From assembly GCF_018613195.1 (NCBI RefSeq), contig NZ_JAGGQQ010000004.1, forward strand, positions 62,001-126,000: 64,000 nt of DNA, in the 5' to 3' direction. The translations under genes and the position numbers were made by a program. Shown piece by piece: positions 1 through 8,615 of this stretch. This DNA is from Bacillus sp. ISL-45. GTDB lineage: Bacteria; Bacillota; Bacilli; Bacillales; Cytobacillaceae. A model generated the notes under the pieces. That model was given only the letters and a program-made list of their open reading frames with translations. It ran no database searches and had not been told where the DNA came from. Numbering within the stretch: position 1 is the stretch's first letter; every line of letters starts with the position of its first letter.

Positions 1-115
1 TTCTTCTGACAGCTTTTTCTCTTTTGACCGCAAACCTGTCTGAAGTTTCCTTAACCTTTACCTTTATTGCCTCTTCCCAACTATCCTTAGCTATAGGCCT
101 TAAGGTCAATTCCAT
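1..115 (-). CDS. Partial GNAT-like acetyltransferase (N-terminal end only)
   Basis: The gene starts at ATG 115-113, a few bases after an AGGGGGA ribosome-binding site, and runs off the left edge of the window. Only 38 residues are visible. The opening MELTLRPIAKDSWEEAIKVK resembles the first strand and helix of GNAT-family (spermidine-type) N-acetyltransferases. The remaining visible residues are charged and give no further clue. The family call rests on this short N-terminus alone, so the substrate cannot be told. Confidence 0.4.
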   Translation of the reverse strand, partial: MELTLRPIAKDSWEEAIKVKVKETSDRFAVKREKAVRR

Positions 116-249
116 AAAAAATCCCCCTGTCCTTCTGCAAAACATTCATTCTGTACCGATGTTATTATTAAGTGCAGATACACTTTTAGCTAATTTTACC
201 ATCTGGTTTTAAATTCTCAACTCACTTTTCTAAAAAAAATAAAATAATG

Positions 250-277
250 TGTAACTTTTGGTAATGCTAACTGTCTA
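250..277 (+). promoter_or_regulatory. ECF-sigma type promoter
   Basis: TGTAAC (250-255) and TGTCTA (272-277) are spaced by 16 bases, as in the TGAAAC/CGTC promoters recognised by Bacillus ECF sigma factors. It lies just upstream of an ECF sigma gene, which suggests autoregulation. It overlaps ATG 277 and so supports translation starting at ATG 301. Confidence 0.5.
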
Positions 278-300
278 TGTTTTCTAGAGAGGGGGATGGA

Positions 301-798
301 ATGTCAGACCCGAGGATTGAATTATACGAAAAATATAAGAATATGATTTTCTTGTACCTATACCGTTCGACGTTAAATCAGCATATTGCTGAAGATCTTA
401 CCCAGGATACATTTTTGAAGGCCTTTCAGTCACTTTCCAGCTTCCGGGGTGAGTCCTCATTAAAAACATGGCTTTTTAAAATTGCAAGAAACACATATAT
501 CAATTTCAGCAAGAAGAAACAAACCAGCATGGAGCTTCAATCAGATAAGATTGACCAGCACTTAGTTCAGCAGCACGATCCATTCAAACGTTTAGATGAC
601 CAGAATGCAATTGAGCTGACGTTATTGCAGCTGCCTGAAAATTACAGAACGTATATCATTTTACGAGATATGAACGATCTTACTTATGAAGAAGTTGCCG
701 TGATCACAAACGAAACAATTGGCCAGGTAAAGGTTGGCTTGTACCGGGCCAGAAAAAAATTCAAAGAACTCTACAAGCAATTGGAGGATGGAGAATGA
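301..798 (+). CDS. ECF-family RNA polymerase sigma factor
   Basis: This 165-residue protein has the two-domain layout of extracytoplasmic-function sigma factors. Region 2 includes AEDLTQDTFLKAF and the FRGESSLKTWLFKIARN segment that contacts the -10 element. Region 4 includes LPENYRTYIILRDMNDLTYEEVA and a helix-turn-helix ending GQVKVGLYRARKKF. Start ATG 301 is preferred over ATG 277 because it follows GAGGGGGATG. The stop overlaps the next start (ATGA), so it is translationally coupled to its membrane anti-sigma factor. It belongs to the SigM/SigW/SigX class of Bacillus; the exact orthologue cannot be told. It probably responds to an envelope signal. Confidence 0.88.
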   Translation: MSDPRIELYEKYKNMIFLYLYRSTLNQHIAEDLTQDTFLKAFQSLSSFRGESSLKTWLFKIARNTYINFSKKKQTSMELQSDKIDQHLVQQHDPFKRLDDQNAIELTLLQLPENYRTYIILRDMNDLTYEEVAVITNETIGQVKVGLYRARKKFKELYKQLEDGE

Positions 799-2240
799 AA
801 TTGGAACATGAAGTGGTCCAGGATCTATATCCGTTATATATAGAAAATGACTTAACCCCTTCTGTGAAAACAGCAGTTGAAGGACATTTGGAGGAATGTG
901 AGGCGTGCAAGAAGTTTTACGAAACTGGCGAAAAGACAATCCAAATAAATGACATGGTAGAGCCGGCTGTATCAAAAGCCCTTGATGATAAAATCATTTT
1001 AAAAATGAAACTGAATCGTTTAAGGCTCATTTCTGTCGTTCTTGCCGGCATCCTTTTTTCCATGGTATTTACCGATTACATCAATGAGCGAGAACAATTG
1101 TTCATGGCTACCGATGGTTATTATGATGTTCTCGGGCAAATGGACAGAGTAATTGATGTAGTGAAAAACAAAGACCAAATCAATTTTGACTCTTATGAAA
1201 TGAATCGTTTCTTTGAATATAATAATAAACTTACAGATCATATGAATTTTATCGAAGAGTACAATAAAAATTCAACAGAATTCTTTCTCATCCTGAATAC
1301 TCAAAGACTGAATGCGATGCTTGAAGTGATGAAAACCCGCTTTAACCAGGGCAGGTGGTCTGAAACGGATGAAACAGCATACCAGGCGCTAAAAGAATAT
1401 TTACAAAGTCACAGGCAAGATTTTAGGGAAGACTATGAAAAAACCCACCATGGCTACAGCTCATATCTTCACATTTTAGATGTTAAGGAGATGGATAAGT
1501 TTTATGAAAACGTAAACTTATTAACCTACAGTTATACTCGTTTTCATAAGATGGCTGATCAGGTCGAGCCCCTGAAGGAACCGGAATTAAAAAGCCGAAT
1601 TTCCGACTCTCTGGAAATTGAGCAAGATGAATTTGAATTGGAAAAAGTAAGCCCGGTAAATGATATATATGTCTATCGTTTTGAGAATAAAAATGGCTAT
1701 GGCGGAGAGATCGATGCAGTCACCGGCCAAATCACTGAATATTTTGGAGATACTGGCCCGCTAACCGATGGACCAATCATGAATCAGGAAGAAGCCGAAA
1801 GAAAAGCTAGGTTATATCTAGAAAAAATTTACGGAAAAGATATAAATCTTGAACTCGTTTCCTTAGGCTTTAATTTTAACTCCTCAGCTAATGATTCTAG
1901 ATACAAGGTTTATAGCTTCAAAGCTGTGCCAAAAGTTCAAGGTTATACATTGTATACACCTTTTGAAACCGAAACTATTCTTAACCTTAATGCCAGGAAC
2001 GGCGAACTCGAGAGCTTTCACCACAATCCCGCTGTTCCTTCCTTCGAACAACTGGATGCAGTCAACCTCCAAGCTTCATCTGACAAAACTGGTGACAAAA
2101 AAGCTGTTGTCATTTACTCAGCTTTAACTGGAAATTTTGAATTGGTTTACATGGAACCGGATTTGCAGTACTTTGACGAGGGAAAATTTATATCCGCAAA
2201 AACAGGTCTCGAAGAGAAAATATATTTAGATCATTTTTAA
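795..2240 (+). CDS. Membrane anti-sigma factor with zinc-finger N-terminus
   Basis: This 481-residue protein overlaps the sigma gene by 4 bases. The cytoplasmic N-terminus carries the anti-sigma zinc motif H31-x3-C35-x2-C38 (GHLEECEACKKF), which binds and inhibits the partner sigma factor. One transmembrane helix follows (residues about 76-95). The remaining ~385 residues are predicted to be outside the cell and include PepSY-like stretches (EEAERKARLYLEKIYGKD; GGEIDAVTGQITEY). This outer domain is large for the family and probably senses the inducing condition. No site-2 protease gene is adjacent. Confidence 0.8.
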   Translation: MKLEHEVVQDLYPLYIENDLTPSVKTAVEGHLEECEACKKFYETGEKTIQINDMVEPAVSKALDDKIILKMKLNRLRLISVVLAGILFSMVFTDYINEREQLFMATDGYYDVLGQMDRVIDVVKNKDQINFDSYEMNRFFEYNNKLTDHMNFIEEYNKNSTEFFLILNTQRLNAMLEVMKTRFNQGRWSETDETAYQALKEYLQSHRQDFREDYEKTHHGYSSYLHILDVKEMDKFYENVNLLTYSYTRFHKMADQVEPLKEPELKSRISDSLEIEQDEFELEKVSPVNDIYVYRFENKNGYGGEIDAVTGQITEYFGDTGPLTDGPIMNQEEAERKARLYLEKIYGKDINLELVSLGFNFNSSANDSRYKVYSFKAVPKVQGYTLYTPFETETILNLNARNGELESFHHNPAVPSFEQLDAVNLQASSDKTGDKKAVVIYSALTGNFELVYMEPDLQYFDEGKFISAKTGLEEKIYLDHF

Positions 2241-2246
2241 TATGTA

Positions 2247-2281
2247 AAAGACTGCCTTGCGATTATACACAGGCAGTCTTT
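2247..2281. terminator. Bidirectional terminator hairpin
   Basis: An 11-bp stem AAAGACTGCCT / AGGCAGTCTTT (2247-2257, 2271-2281) lies between the convergent anti-sigma and aminoglycoside adenylyltransferase genes, with T/A-rich flanks on both sides. Confidence 0.8.
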
Positions 2282-2284
2282 ATA

Positions 2285-3157
2285 CTATGTAAAACTTTTA
2301 GCATCCTGCGGCAAATCTTTCACCTTCATCAAGTACATCCTCATTTTCTGCTCATATTCCATTGGGTACTCATAACCCAAACTCTTCCCGACTTCCTGTG
2401 ACAGGCGGCTGAAAAGGTCTGCTGTCCGGAAAAGAGCCTCCCAGTTCTCCTCATTCCCTGGTCCTGCGTAAGTCCCTTCCAGTTCTGCCCATGTTTCTGA
2501 ATCCAGATAACGTTTGAACCATCGCCCGAACTTATTAGGATTTACGCTCCATTCATGCTTTACTCCAAGATGCCATTCAATAACCGGCTGGAGATAATGG
2601 AATCGTATGACATTATCAAGCATGTATTTTGTAAAATAAAGTTCATCTCGCCAGAGGCTGTTCGCGACGTATGCGGTATCTCCCCAAAAACTATTGATAA
2701 TATCGGCGAATTTTTCCGCTGACGGCTTCTTTGTTATATATGATTGATAAGAAGGGGCCGGGATTCCTTTTGTAATTCCATCCTTATCTAACAAGACTTT
2801 ATAGCCATTGTCATATTTTTTTGGCAGTACAGTCATGGCAGCAAGGTGTTTAACAAAATCATTCGTCGTAATCTGAAAATCTATCTTTGTTCCATCTTCG
2901 TATAGGACTAGTCTCGTTCGCCAATTGCCATCCTCCAAAACCACTTTTTTTATGAGAGAACCAAATTGATCAAGCCATCCATCGTCCTCGGTAAAACCAT
3001 CTAAATCCTTCACGAAAATCTCAAAATCAAAATCGGTGAACAGATCGGTGAACGCATGTGGATTTGCTCGGGAACTTGTCATCAGCACAGTCCGGATATT
3101 TGCACTTTGGCCGGCCCAATAAAGAAGCTGGCCAATCATCTCTTGTTCTTGTTTCAT
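2285..3157 (-). CDS. Aminoglycoside 6-adenylyltransferase family (AadE/AadK-like)
   Basis: This 290-residue protein matches the ANT(6) streptomycin adenylyltransferase family in length and layout. The nucleotidyltransferase core near the N-terminus reads SSRANPHAFTD followed by FTDFDFEIFVKDL, with the paired acidic residues that bind metal. The C-terminal helical half holds the family segment LWRDELYFTKYMLDN. ATG 3157 is chosen because AAGGAAG lies 9 bases upstream; the upstream TTG (3166) is unsupported. Bacillus relatives such as AadK are chromosomal and give low-level streptomycin resistance, but resistance here is not shown. A tiny ORF precedes it with 1 base between. Confidence 0.82.
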   Translation of the reverse strand: MKQEQEMIGQLLYWAGQSANIRTVLMTSSRANPHAFTDLFTDFDFEIFVKDLDGFTEDDGWLDQFGSLIKKVVLEDGNWRTRLVLYEDGTKIDFQITTNDFVKHLAAMTVLPKKYDNGYKVLLDKDGITKGIPAPSYQSYITKKPSAEKFADIINSFWGDTAYVANSLWRDELYFTKYMLDNVIRFHYLQPVIEWHLGVKHEWSVNPNKFGRWFKRYLDSETWAELEGTYAGPGNEENWEALFRTADLFSRLSQEVGKSLGYEYPMEYEQKMRMYLMKVKDLPQDAKSFT

Positions 3158-3158
3158 G

Positions 3159-3272
3159 TTATACAACTTCCTTTTCCTTGCTTAAGCGCTCGACCTCTTT
3201 TTTCAGAAAATCCAGACGGCGATGAATCCGATAAATTTCGGTAAGTAAGCCGTAATGACAATGATGAACCAC
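3159..3272 (-). CDS. Small coiled-coil ORF upstream of aadE-like gene
   Basis: A 37-codon ORF starts at GTG 3272, 9 bases after a strong GAAGGAGGG site (3290-3282), and ends one base before the ATG of the adenylyltransferase gene. Its C-terminal half is a charged, coiled-coil-like helix (IHRRLDFLKKEVERLSKEKE), which is unlikely to arise by chance. The same ribosome-binding site could instead serve ATG 3277 in another frame, which encodes a 24-residue hydrophobic peptide (MGWFIIVITAYLPKFIGF...). It may be a leader that couples translation of the downstream gene. I do not recognise either product. Confidence 0.4.
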   Translation of the reverse strand: MVHHCHYGLLTEIYRIHRRLDFLKKEVERLSKEKEVV

Positions 3273-3483
3273 CCCATTTTTCCCTCCTTCATCTTGCTAA
3301 ATGATGAATCCTAAAATATATTCTAAATAATTTATTCGTTTTCCTGAGCATATATCCTGCAAAAAAATGAATATCAGGCTGTCTAATATTGGATTATTAG
3401 AGTTTACTTTGCTACAGTTAAATTAAGGAGACTTAAACCTATCTAGATAGTGTTAAATAAATTTGCTGGGGAGTGCAAAAAAA

Positions 3484-4323
3484 ATGGAATCAACTTTTAA
3501 CCAAAGAGATGAAGTGACCGATTTCATTCAATCCAATAGGGAACTTTTCGAACAACACTTATTATCAGAAGCGGTGAATGTAGCTTCGAAGATTAATGAG
3601 ATTCTTCAAAAAGGAAATATCAACCTTTTAAAGAACGCTGAAAAGTTAATTGTCTACATAGTGGAGCAGCAGGAAGAGAATCTGGTTGCTTTTGCTGAAC
3701 AAGAAGGGATTGCCTGGGCTGAACATTCGTTGACTGTTGCTTTCAAGCTGGAATGGATTCAGGCCATTCGCCGAACTTTGTGGCACTTCCTAAACAAATA
3801 TGATCAAACATATAACCGATTTTCTGATCGTGAGGAATTCTTCCAGCTTGAGAAAAGGATCAATGACCGAGTTGACCAATTCCTAAATACATTCTTCCTG
3901 ACTTATACAAAGTACAAAGATGAACTGCTTAACTCGCAGAGGAAATTGGTTGAACACTTATCAGTCCCGATTATCCCAGTCAGCAGTTCTGTTGCTGTAC
4001 TTCCTCTAATCGGTATGATGGATGACTACAGAATGCAAATTATCGAAGAGAAGGTACTTATGGATATTTCAAAGCTGAAAGTCCAAACATTGATTATCGA
4101 TCTTTCAGGAATTGCTGAGATGGAAATGAACGTGATCTCCCATTTCCAAAAAGTCTTGAGCGGCGTGTCGATGATGGGTTCAAACGCTGTCATTACCGGA
4201 ATGCGTCCCGAGCTTGTTAGAAAAATGATACATGCAGGAATCACTTTTGATCAAAAAGCAGAAACCAAAGGTACGTTACAGCAAACATTGAGATCCTATC
4301 TGGATAACGAAGTAACAAAATAA
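3484..4323 (+). CDS. RsbR-like STAS domain protein (stressosome family)
   Basis: This 279-residue protein has an N-terminal helical globin-like sensor region (to about residue 150) and a C-terminal STAS domain beginning VPIIPVSSSVAVLPLIG and containing IIDLSGIAEMEMNVIS. This is the layout of RsbR co-antagonists, which assemble with RsbS/RsbT into the stressosome that controls general stress sigma B. ATG 3484 is chosen because GGGGAG lies just upstream; the TTG at 3463 overlaps that site. It is a single-gene unit. The RsbT-phosphorylated residue of the DxS/TG loop is Ser here. Its specific signal is unknown. Confidence 0.78.
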   Translation: MESTFNQRDEVTDFIQSNRELFEQHLLSEAVNVASKINEILQKGNINLLKNAEKLIVYIVEQQEENLVAFAEQEGIAWAEHSLTVAFKLEWIQAIRRTLWHFLNKYDQTYNRFSDREEFFQLEKRINDRVDQFLNTFFLTYTKYKDELLNSQRKLVEHLSVPIIPVSSSVAVLPLIGMMDDYRMQIIEEKVLMDISKLKVQTLIIDLSGIAEMEMNVISHFQKVLSGVSMMGSNAVITGMRPELVRKMIHAGITFDQKAETKGTLQQTLRSYLDNEVTK

Positions 4324-4329
4324 TGAAGA

Positions 4330-4358
4330 AAAGCCCCTATTCGTCACATAGGGGCTTT
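4330..4358. terminator. Terminator hairpin
   Basis: The stem AAAGCCCCTAT / ATAGGGGCTTT (4330-4340, 4348-4358) lies after the STAS gene and before the convergent SNF2 helicase gene. Confidence 0.75.
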
Positions 4359-4415
4359 CCTGTTGGCTATTATACGAGCTGGGACTCTTCGATATCCTGT
4401 TTAGTTCAACTAAAG

Positions 4416-7400
4416 CTAAATCTGTAAAATTTCACGGATATCTTCTTCTGTCAGTGAAGCTGAGCTTTTCTCTTCGATAATTTCTTCAATCATGTTCCGC
4501 TTTTTATCCTGGAGCTCGTTCATCTTTTCTTCGATTGTACCTCTGGCAATCAATTTGATGACCTGGACTTTATTTTTCTGTCCCATTCGATGGGCACGGT
4601 CCGCGGCCTGTTCCTCGACAGCCGGATTCCACCATAGATCATAAAGAATTACTGTATCAGCTCCAGTCAGATTCAAGCCTGTGCCTCCGGCTTTTAAGGA
4701 AATCAGGAAAAAGTCCCGTTCTCCGGCATTAAACTTTTCGCACGTTTCCACTCGCTCTTCAGGAGGTGTCTGTCCGTCCAGGTAAAAAAACGGAATGCCC
4801 TCATATGCCAATTCCCTGCCAATCAAGTCGAGCATTTTCGTGAACTGTGAGAATATGAGAACTCTTCTTCCGGCAACCCTGGATTCCTCGATGATTTGTT
4901 TCAGCTGTTCCAGCTTTGCCGAGTCGCCCTTGTATCCGTCTACGAACAAAGCTGGATGGCAGCATATTTGCCTTAATCGTGTGAGGCCAGCCAGAATTTT
5001 GATCCGGTTCTTTCTGATTGTATTCTTATCCAGCTGCTTCAGCGTTTGATGGCGAAGTTTTGCCAGATACGCAGCATAAAGCTTTTTCTGTTCAGGCAGC
5101 AACTCCACTCTATCGATTGATTCAATTTTTTCCGGAAGCTCACCAAGCACTTCTTCCTTTACCCTTCTCAGTAAAAATGGGCGAATCCTGCGGGCGATGG
5201 CTTTGCTTGTCAGATTACTGAATTCCTTCAACCCCTGGAACAACTCAGGGAACACGACTCTGAAAATAGACCATAATTCCTCTGTTGAGTTTTCAATCGG
5301 CGTACCGGTCAGCGCAAAGCGATGGTTTGCCTGTATGTTCATCACAGCTTTTGCTGTTTGAGTCAACGGATTTTTGAATGCCTGTGCTTCATCGAAAAAC
5401 ACAGTGTGGAATTTGATTTTTTCGTACAGGTGAATATCCCTTCGCAGCAGCATATAAGAGGTAATGACCACATCAATACCCGCAGCATCATTTAGCAGTT
5501 TGGCACGCTCCTCCTTATTGCCGTCGATGATGACTGCCTGAATCTCAGAAGTGAATTTCAGGAATTCACTGAGCCAGTTATAAACGAGCGAAGATGGACA
5601 GACAATCAGCACCGGCTGTTGCCTGTCCCTTACATTGGCTAGTTCTGATGCAATATACGTGATACTTTGCAGTGTTTTACCAAGTCCCATATCATCTGCC
5701 AGGATACCGCCAAATCCATAACTAGCGAGAGTTTTCATCCATTGGTAACCTTGTTTCTGGTATTCACGCAATATCGGATCCAGGTTATCCGGGACCTCAA
5801 ATTTTACTTTTCCAGGGGTGCTTATTTCCTCCAGAAAACTGCGGAATGAATCCTCTAATTTAAGAACAGATCCATCCTCGAATGATTCCAGCATTTGCAT
5901 CCCCCGGACAATCGGAACATTCAACCCTTTCTCAAAATCTTCATCCTGGATTGGCCCAGCTTTTAAGAAACGCTGGATTTCCTCCCATTCCCTCGTTTCC
6001 AGAGACATAAGCGCACCATTGCGTAAACGATAATACTTCCGCTTTTCCTCAAGCGCTTCGAGTATATCCCTGATCTGTTTTTCAGGAATCCCCTCCATTT
6101 CAAACTTGAATTCAAGCCAGTTTGTCCGCTCTTTTTTCACCTTGACACGTATTTGCGGTCGGGCAGGCTCCCTGAAAATACGACTTCTGACAGCTGTCGT
6201 AGCATATACCTGTACAAGCTTTTGCAGCTTCGGCAAGAGGTGATACAAAAATTCATATTCCAGCTCTTCGTTATGCAAAAAATAACCGCCATCCGTTTTT
6301 GCGAATGAACCTTCATCCAACAAGTCCAGAATCAGATCCTCCTTTGCCATGTCCCTGATTAGCAGAGAATTCACTTTGGGTTCCCTTTCCTCAAGCGGAT
6401 TGAAAACGATTTTTCCATACTGGAATTCAATCCCTGCAAGTAACCGGTTATTCACGCGATCAAGGTACAGCTTTGCGGCCAACGGTTCTGTTAAAAATTG
6501 TTTCGTTATATCGCCGTCAATTTGAACCTCCCCAATCCGGCGCAGGCCTGGTATGACTTTTTCGACAAAGAAACCCATTTGATCCTGTAAAATCGGTATG
6601 CTATCCGTTCTTGATTGGGCAAGCATATTTTTCAGTTCAAATAATCTGCTGCAATCCTCGGTACTGAGCTGGATTAACCGGGCTTTCGACCAAACGAGGT
6701 CATATTTATGAAGGACGATCAGATCAGAGATTCCGGCAATTTTTAATGAATAGTCTTTCTCCGTAACTTTTTCAAAATTGAACAAAAGCGGAAGACTATC
6801 GTTGGAAACCGAAAACAGCCCGGTTACCTGGCCATCGTCTTTCAACTTAACATCCGGAGCCTGTTCCAGCAGCGGCAGTAGCTGATGCCAAAAGGATGGC
6901 GGAATGATTATAACAGAGGAGTCATTATTGCTATCGATCAATAATTCTGAGTCCTGGACAATTTGGATAAGTATATTAATGATTGAATCAATATCCTTAT
7001 GAAAACAATGAAGCTTAGGATCATAGGTGAACAAATCAGATAGCGATGCTGACTCCCGATTCGCAACACTCATCAGGAATCCTGGAATATCCACGATTTC
7101 GATTGGTCCAATACTTATCGAAACCCCAAGCATCATTTGCTGATCGCTTGTTTCAACTGGCTCGATTTTGAATATTGTATTCAAGGATTTTCTTGTTTCA
7201 AAATGGAGCTGGTGGCCGCTTGTTCTTCGTGGCCCTTCACTGAAAATGGTCAGCAGCCCTTCAGCCAGCTCACTTCCTGGATGATCAATATTCTTAAGGG
7301 CTTGTGATGACCCATGCTTTTGCTCATCCAAAATCGCCAGCAGGACCGCAGCTACATGCTGGCATTCATGTTTGACAGAAGCAAGTTTCGGACAAGTGCA

Positions 7401-7598
7401 CCCCGTTGTGAACCCGCCGTCACCGGTTTTCGTGACAATGACATGGAATACATCCGCCCCTGTAACTGTTGCATTCAGCCTTTTATCATTGTAGTCTTTG
7501 AATTCTACTTTATCCGCACGGTAAAACGCATCCCCACGCTTGAAGGAAACAGTACCGCATAATTCCTTGATGACTTTTAGATTTAGTTTGAGATCCAT
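4416..7598 (-). CDS. SWIM zinc-finger SNF2/helicase protein
   Basis: This 1060-residue Swi2/Snf2-type ATPase carries a SWIM zinc finger near residues 65-85 (CTCPKLASVKHECQH). The RecA1 domain follows with Walker A DDMGLGKTLQ (about residue 630), FFDEAQ box and LTGTPIENS. The RecA2 domain holds ISLKAGGTGLNLTGAD and the arginine-finger motif AADRAHRMGQ near residue 1000. Bacterial members move on duplex DNA and are linked to repair or transcription recycling. ATG 7598 follows AAGGAG at 6-base spacing; ATG 7631 would place coding over this site. It appears to be monocistronic. The physiological role is unproven. Confidence 0.88.
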   Translation of the reverse strand: MDLKLNLKVIKELCGTVSFKRGDAFYRADKVEFKDYNDKRLNATVTGADVFHVIVTKTGDGGFTTGCTCPKLASVKHECQHVAAVLLAILDEQKHGSSQALKNIDHPGSELAEGLLTIFSEGPRRTSGHQLHFETRKSLNTIFKIEPVETSDQQMMLGVSISIGPIEIVDIPGFLMSVANRESASLSDLFTYDPKLHCFHKDIDSIINILIQIVQDSELLIDSNNDSSVIIIPPSFWHQLLPLLEQAPDVKLKDDGQVTGLFSVSNDSLPLLFNFEKVTEKDYSLKIAGISDLIVLHKYDLVWSKARLIQLSTEDCSRLFELKNMLAQSRTDSIPILQDQMGFFVEKVIPGLRRIGEVQIDGDITKQFLTEPLAAKLYLDRVNNRLLAGIEFQYGKIVFNPLEEREPKVNSLLIRDMAKEDLILDLLDEGSFAKTDGGYFLHNEELEYEFLYHLLPKLQKLVQVYATTAVRSRIFREPARPQIRVKVKKERTNWLEFKFEMEGIPEKQIRDILEALEEKRKYYRLRNGALMSLETREWEEIQRFLKAGPIQDEDFEKGLNVPIVRGMQMLESFEDGSVLKLEDSFRSFLEEISTPGKVKFEVPDNLDPILREYQKQGYQWMKTLASYGFGGILADDMGLGKTLQSITYIASELANVRDRQQPVLIVCPSSLVYNWLSEFLKFTSEIQAVIIDGNKEERAKLLNDAAGIDVVITSYMLLRRDIHLYEKIKFHTVFFDEAQAFKNPLTQTAKAVMNIQANHRFALTGTPIENSTEELWSIFRVVFPELFQGLKEFSNLTSKAIARRIRPFLLRRVKEEVLGELPEKIESIDRVELLPEQKKLYAAYLAKLRHQTLKQLDKNTIRKNRIKILAGLTRLRQICCHPALFVDGYKGDSAKLEQLKQIIEESRVAGRRVLIFSQFTKMLDLIGRELAYEGIPFFYLDGQTPPEERVETCEKFNAGERDFFLISLKAGGTGLNLTGADTVILYDLWWNPAVEEQAADRAHRMGQKNKVQVIKLIARGTIEEKMNELQDKKRNMIEEIIEEKSSASLTEEDIREILQI

Positions 7599-7752
7599 GG
7601 CCTGCTCCTTCCTCGAAGATGCGGTAATCAATAATTAATAGTGTAGACCTTATCTCCACATTTGTTAAGCAGGAATACAAAAAGCATGGAGAATTCTCCA
7701 TGCTCGAAGTTCTAAAATAAAAGAGTAAGCTTCCATCCAGGACACCCGGAAC

Positions 7753-8079
7753 TTAGTCATCATCCGATTCCACGAAATTTTTCAATGCTGATAGTTTGTT
7801 ATCCCAATATATCTCGAAAAACGAAAGCCATTCCTGCATTTCCTGAAGCGGTTCTGGCTGTAATGAATAGCGCGTTTCCCGTCCAATTTTTTTACTGGTT
7901 ACCAAACCTGCTTCAGAAAGTACAAATAAGTGCTTGTTTACAGCCGTCCTCGTAATCGGAAATTTTTCGGTTATGGACGCAACCGGCATCTCCTTGTCTG
8001 CGAGCAGCTTCAGTATTTTCCGGCGAGTAGGGTCTGCAACAGCCTGGAAAACATCATGTTTTGCATGTGAAGCTGACAT
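7753..8079 (-). CDS. ArsR-family transcriptional regulator
   Basis: This 108-residue winged-helix repressor begins MSASHAKHDVFQAVADPTRR. It has the ArsR core DPTRRKILKLLADKEMPVASI and recognition helix ITRTAVNKHLFVLSEAGLV. ATG 8079 is used because the stop of the upstream gene (TAA 8083-8081) lies immediately before it, an arrangement typical of this pair. No cysteine metal-binding motif is seen, consistent with the ArsR subgroup partnered with AHSA1/SRPBCC proteins. It probably represses its own operon through the two operator copies upstream of the first gene. Confidence 0.85.
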   Translation of the reverse strand: MSASHAKHDVFQAVADPTRRKILKLLADKEMPVASITEKFPITRTAVNKHLFVLSEAGLVTSKKIGRETRYSLQPEPLQEMQEWLSFFEIYWDNKLSALKNFVESDDD

Positions 8080-8080
8080 G

Positions 8081-8494
8081 TTAGCCCTCGATATAGGCTG
8101 GAAGTGCTTCGTTAACGATTTTGTCCCAGCCATTATCCATGATTCCCTTGATAACATTATGAGGCTGGCCAAACTCAGTGACCTTATCAGGGTCCCAACC
8201 GGAGTGGATTAATGTGAACTCAGTCTTTCCTTCCAGCTCCTTCAGTTCAAATAGAAGGTGCCAATCCTGCCCCCAATCAAAGCCCAGACGATTCGGCGGA
8301 TCCAATTCCGTTACCTTGCATGGTGAATCTCCAAAAGGACCTGCGTGGAGGATGAACTCTTTGCCAAGCTCCGGTTCAAATGTGTTCGGCATCCACCAGG
8401 CAGTAATCCCTTCAGATGTCGCGACTGCTTTCCATACTTTTTCGATTGGTGCATTTAGAATGATTGTTTTACGGATTTCTCTTTGTGCATCCAT
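8081..8494 (-). CDS. SRPBCC/AHSA1-family protein
   Basis: This 137-residue protein has the AHSA1-type START-like fold: IRKTIILNAPIEKVWKAVATSEGITAWW at the N-terminus and FTLIHSGWDP near the C-terminus. Such proteins have a hydrophobic ligand-binding cavity, and their ligands are mostly unknown. Start ATG 8494 follows GGAGGGC. The gene is first in a two-gene operon with an ArsR-type repressor, a recurrent pairing in Firmicutes that suggests inducible handling of a small hydrophobic molecule. The inducer cannot be inferred. Confidence 0.83.
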   Translation of the reverse strand: MDAQREIRKTIILNAPIEKVWKAVATSEGITAWWMPNTFEPELGKEFILHAGPFGDSPCKVTELDPPNRLGFDWGQDWHLLFELKELEGKTEFTLIHSGWDPDKVTEFGQPHNVIKGIMDNGWDKIVNEALPAYIEG

Positions 8495-8517
8495 GTTTTG
8501 CCCTCCATTGGTTAAAT

Positions 8518-8571
8518 AACACTATTTGGTGTCACTTTCTTAATATATAACACCTTTTAGTGTCATGTCAA
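8518..8571 (-). promoter_or_regulatory. Promoter with two ArsR-type operators
   Basis: On the minus strand TTGACA (8571-8566) and TATATT (8547-8542) are spaced by 18 bases. The imperfect palindrome AACACNNTTTNGTGTCA occurs twice, at 8549-8565 (between -35 and -10) and at 8518-8534 (around or just after the expected start site), 31 bp apart or about three helical turns. Confidence 0.68.
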
Positions 8572-8576
8572 CAGAA

Positions 8577-8607
8577 TGGACCAGGCACAAAGTGAGTACC
8601 TGGTCCA
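8577..8607. terminator. Perfect inverted repeat, probable terminator
   Basis: TGGACCAGG / CCTGGTCCA (8577-8585, 8599-8607) form a perfect 9-bp stem right after the RNase J stop. The T-run is weak, so termination is only probable. Confidence 0.5.
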
Positions 8608-8615
8608 CTATGGAA

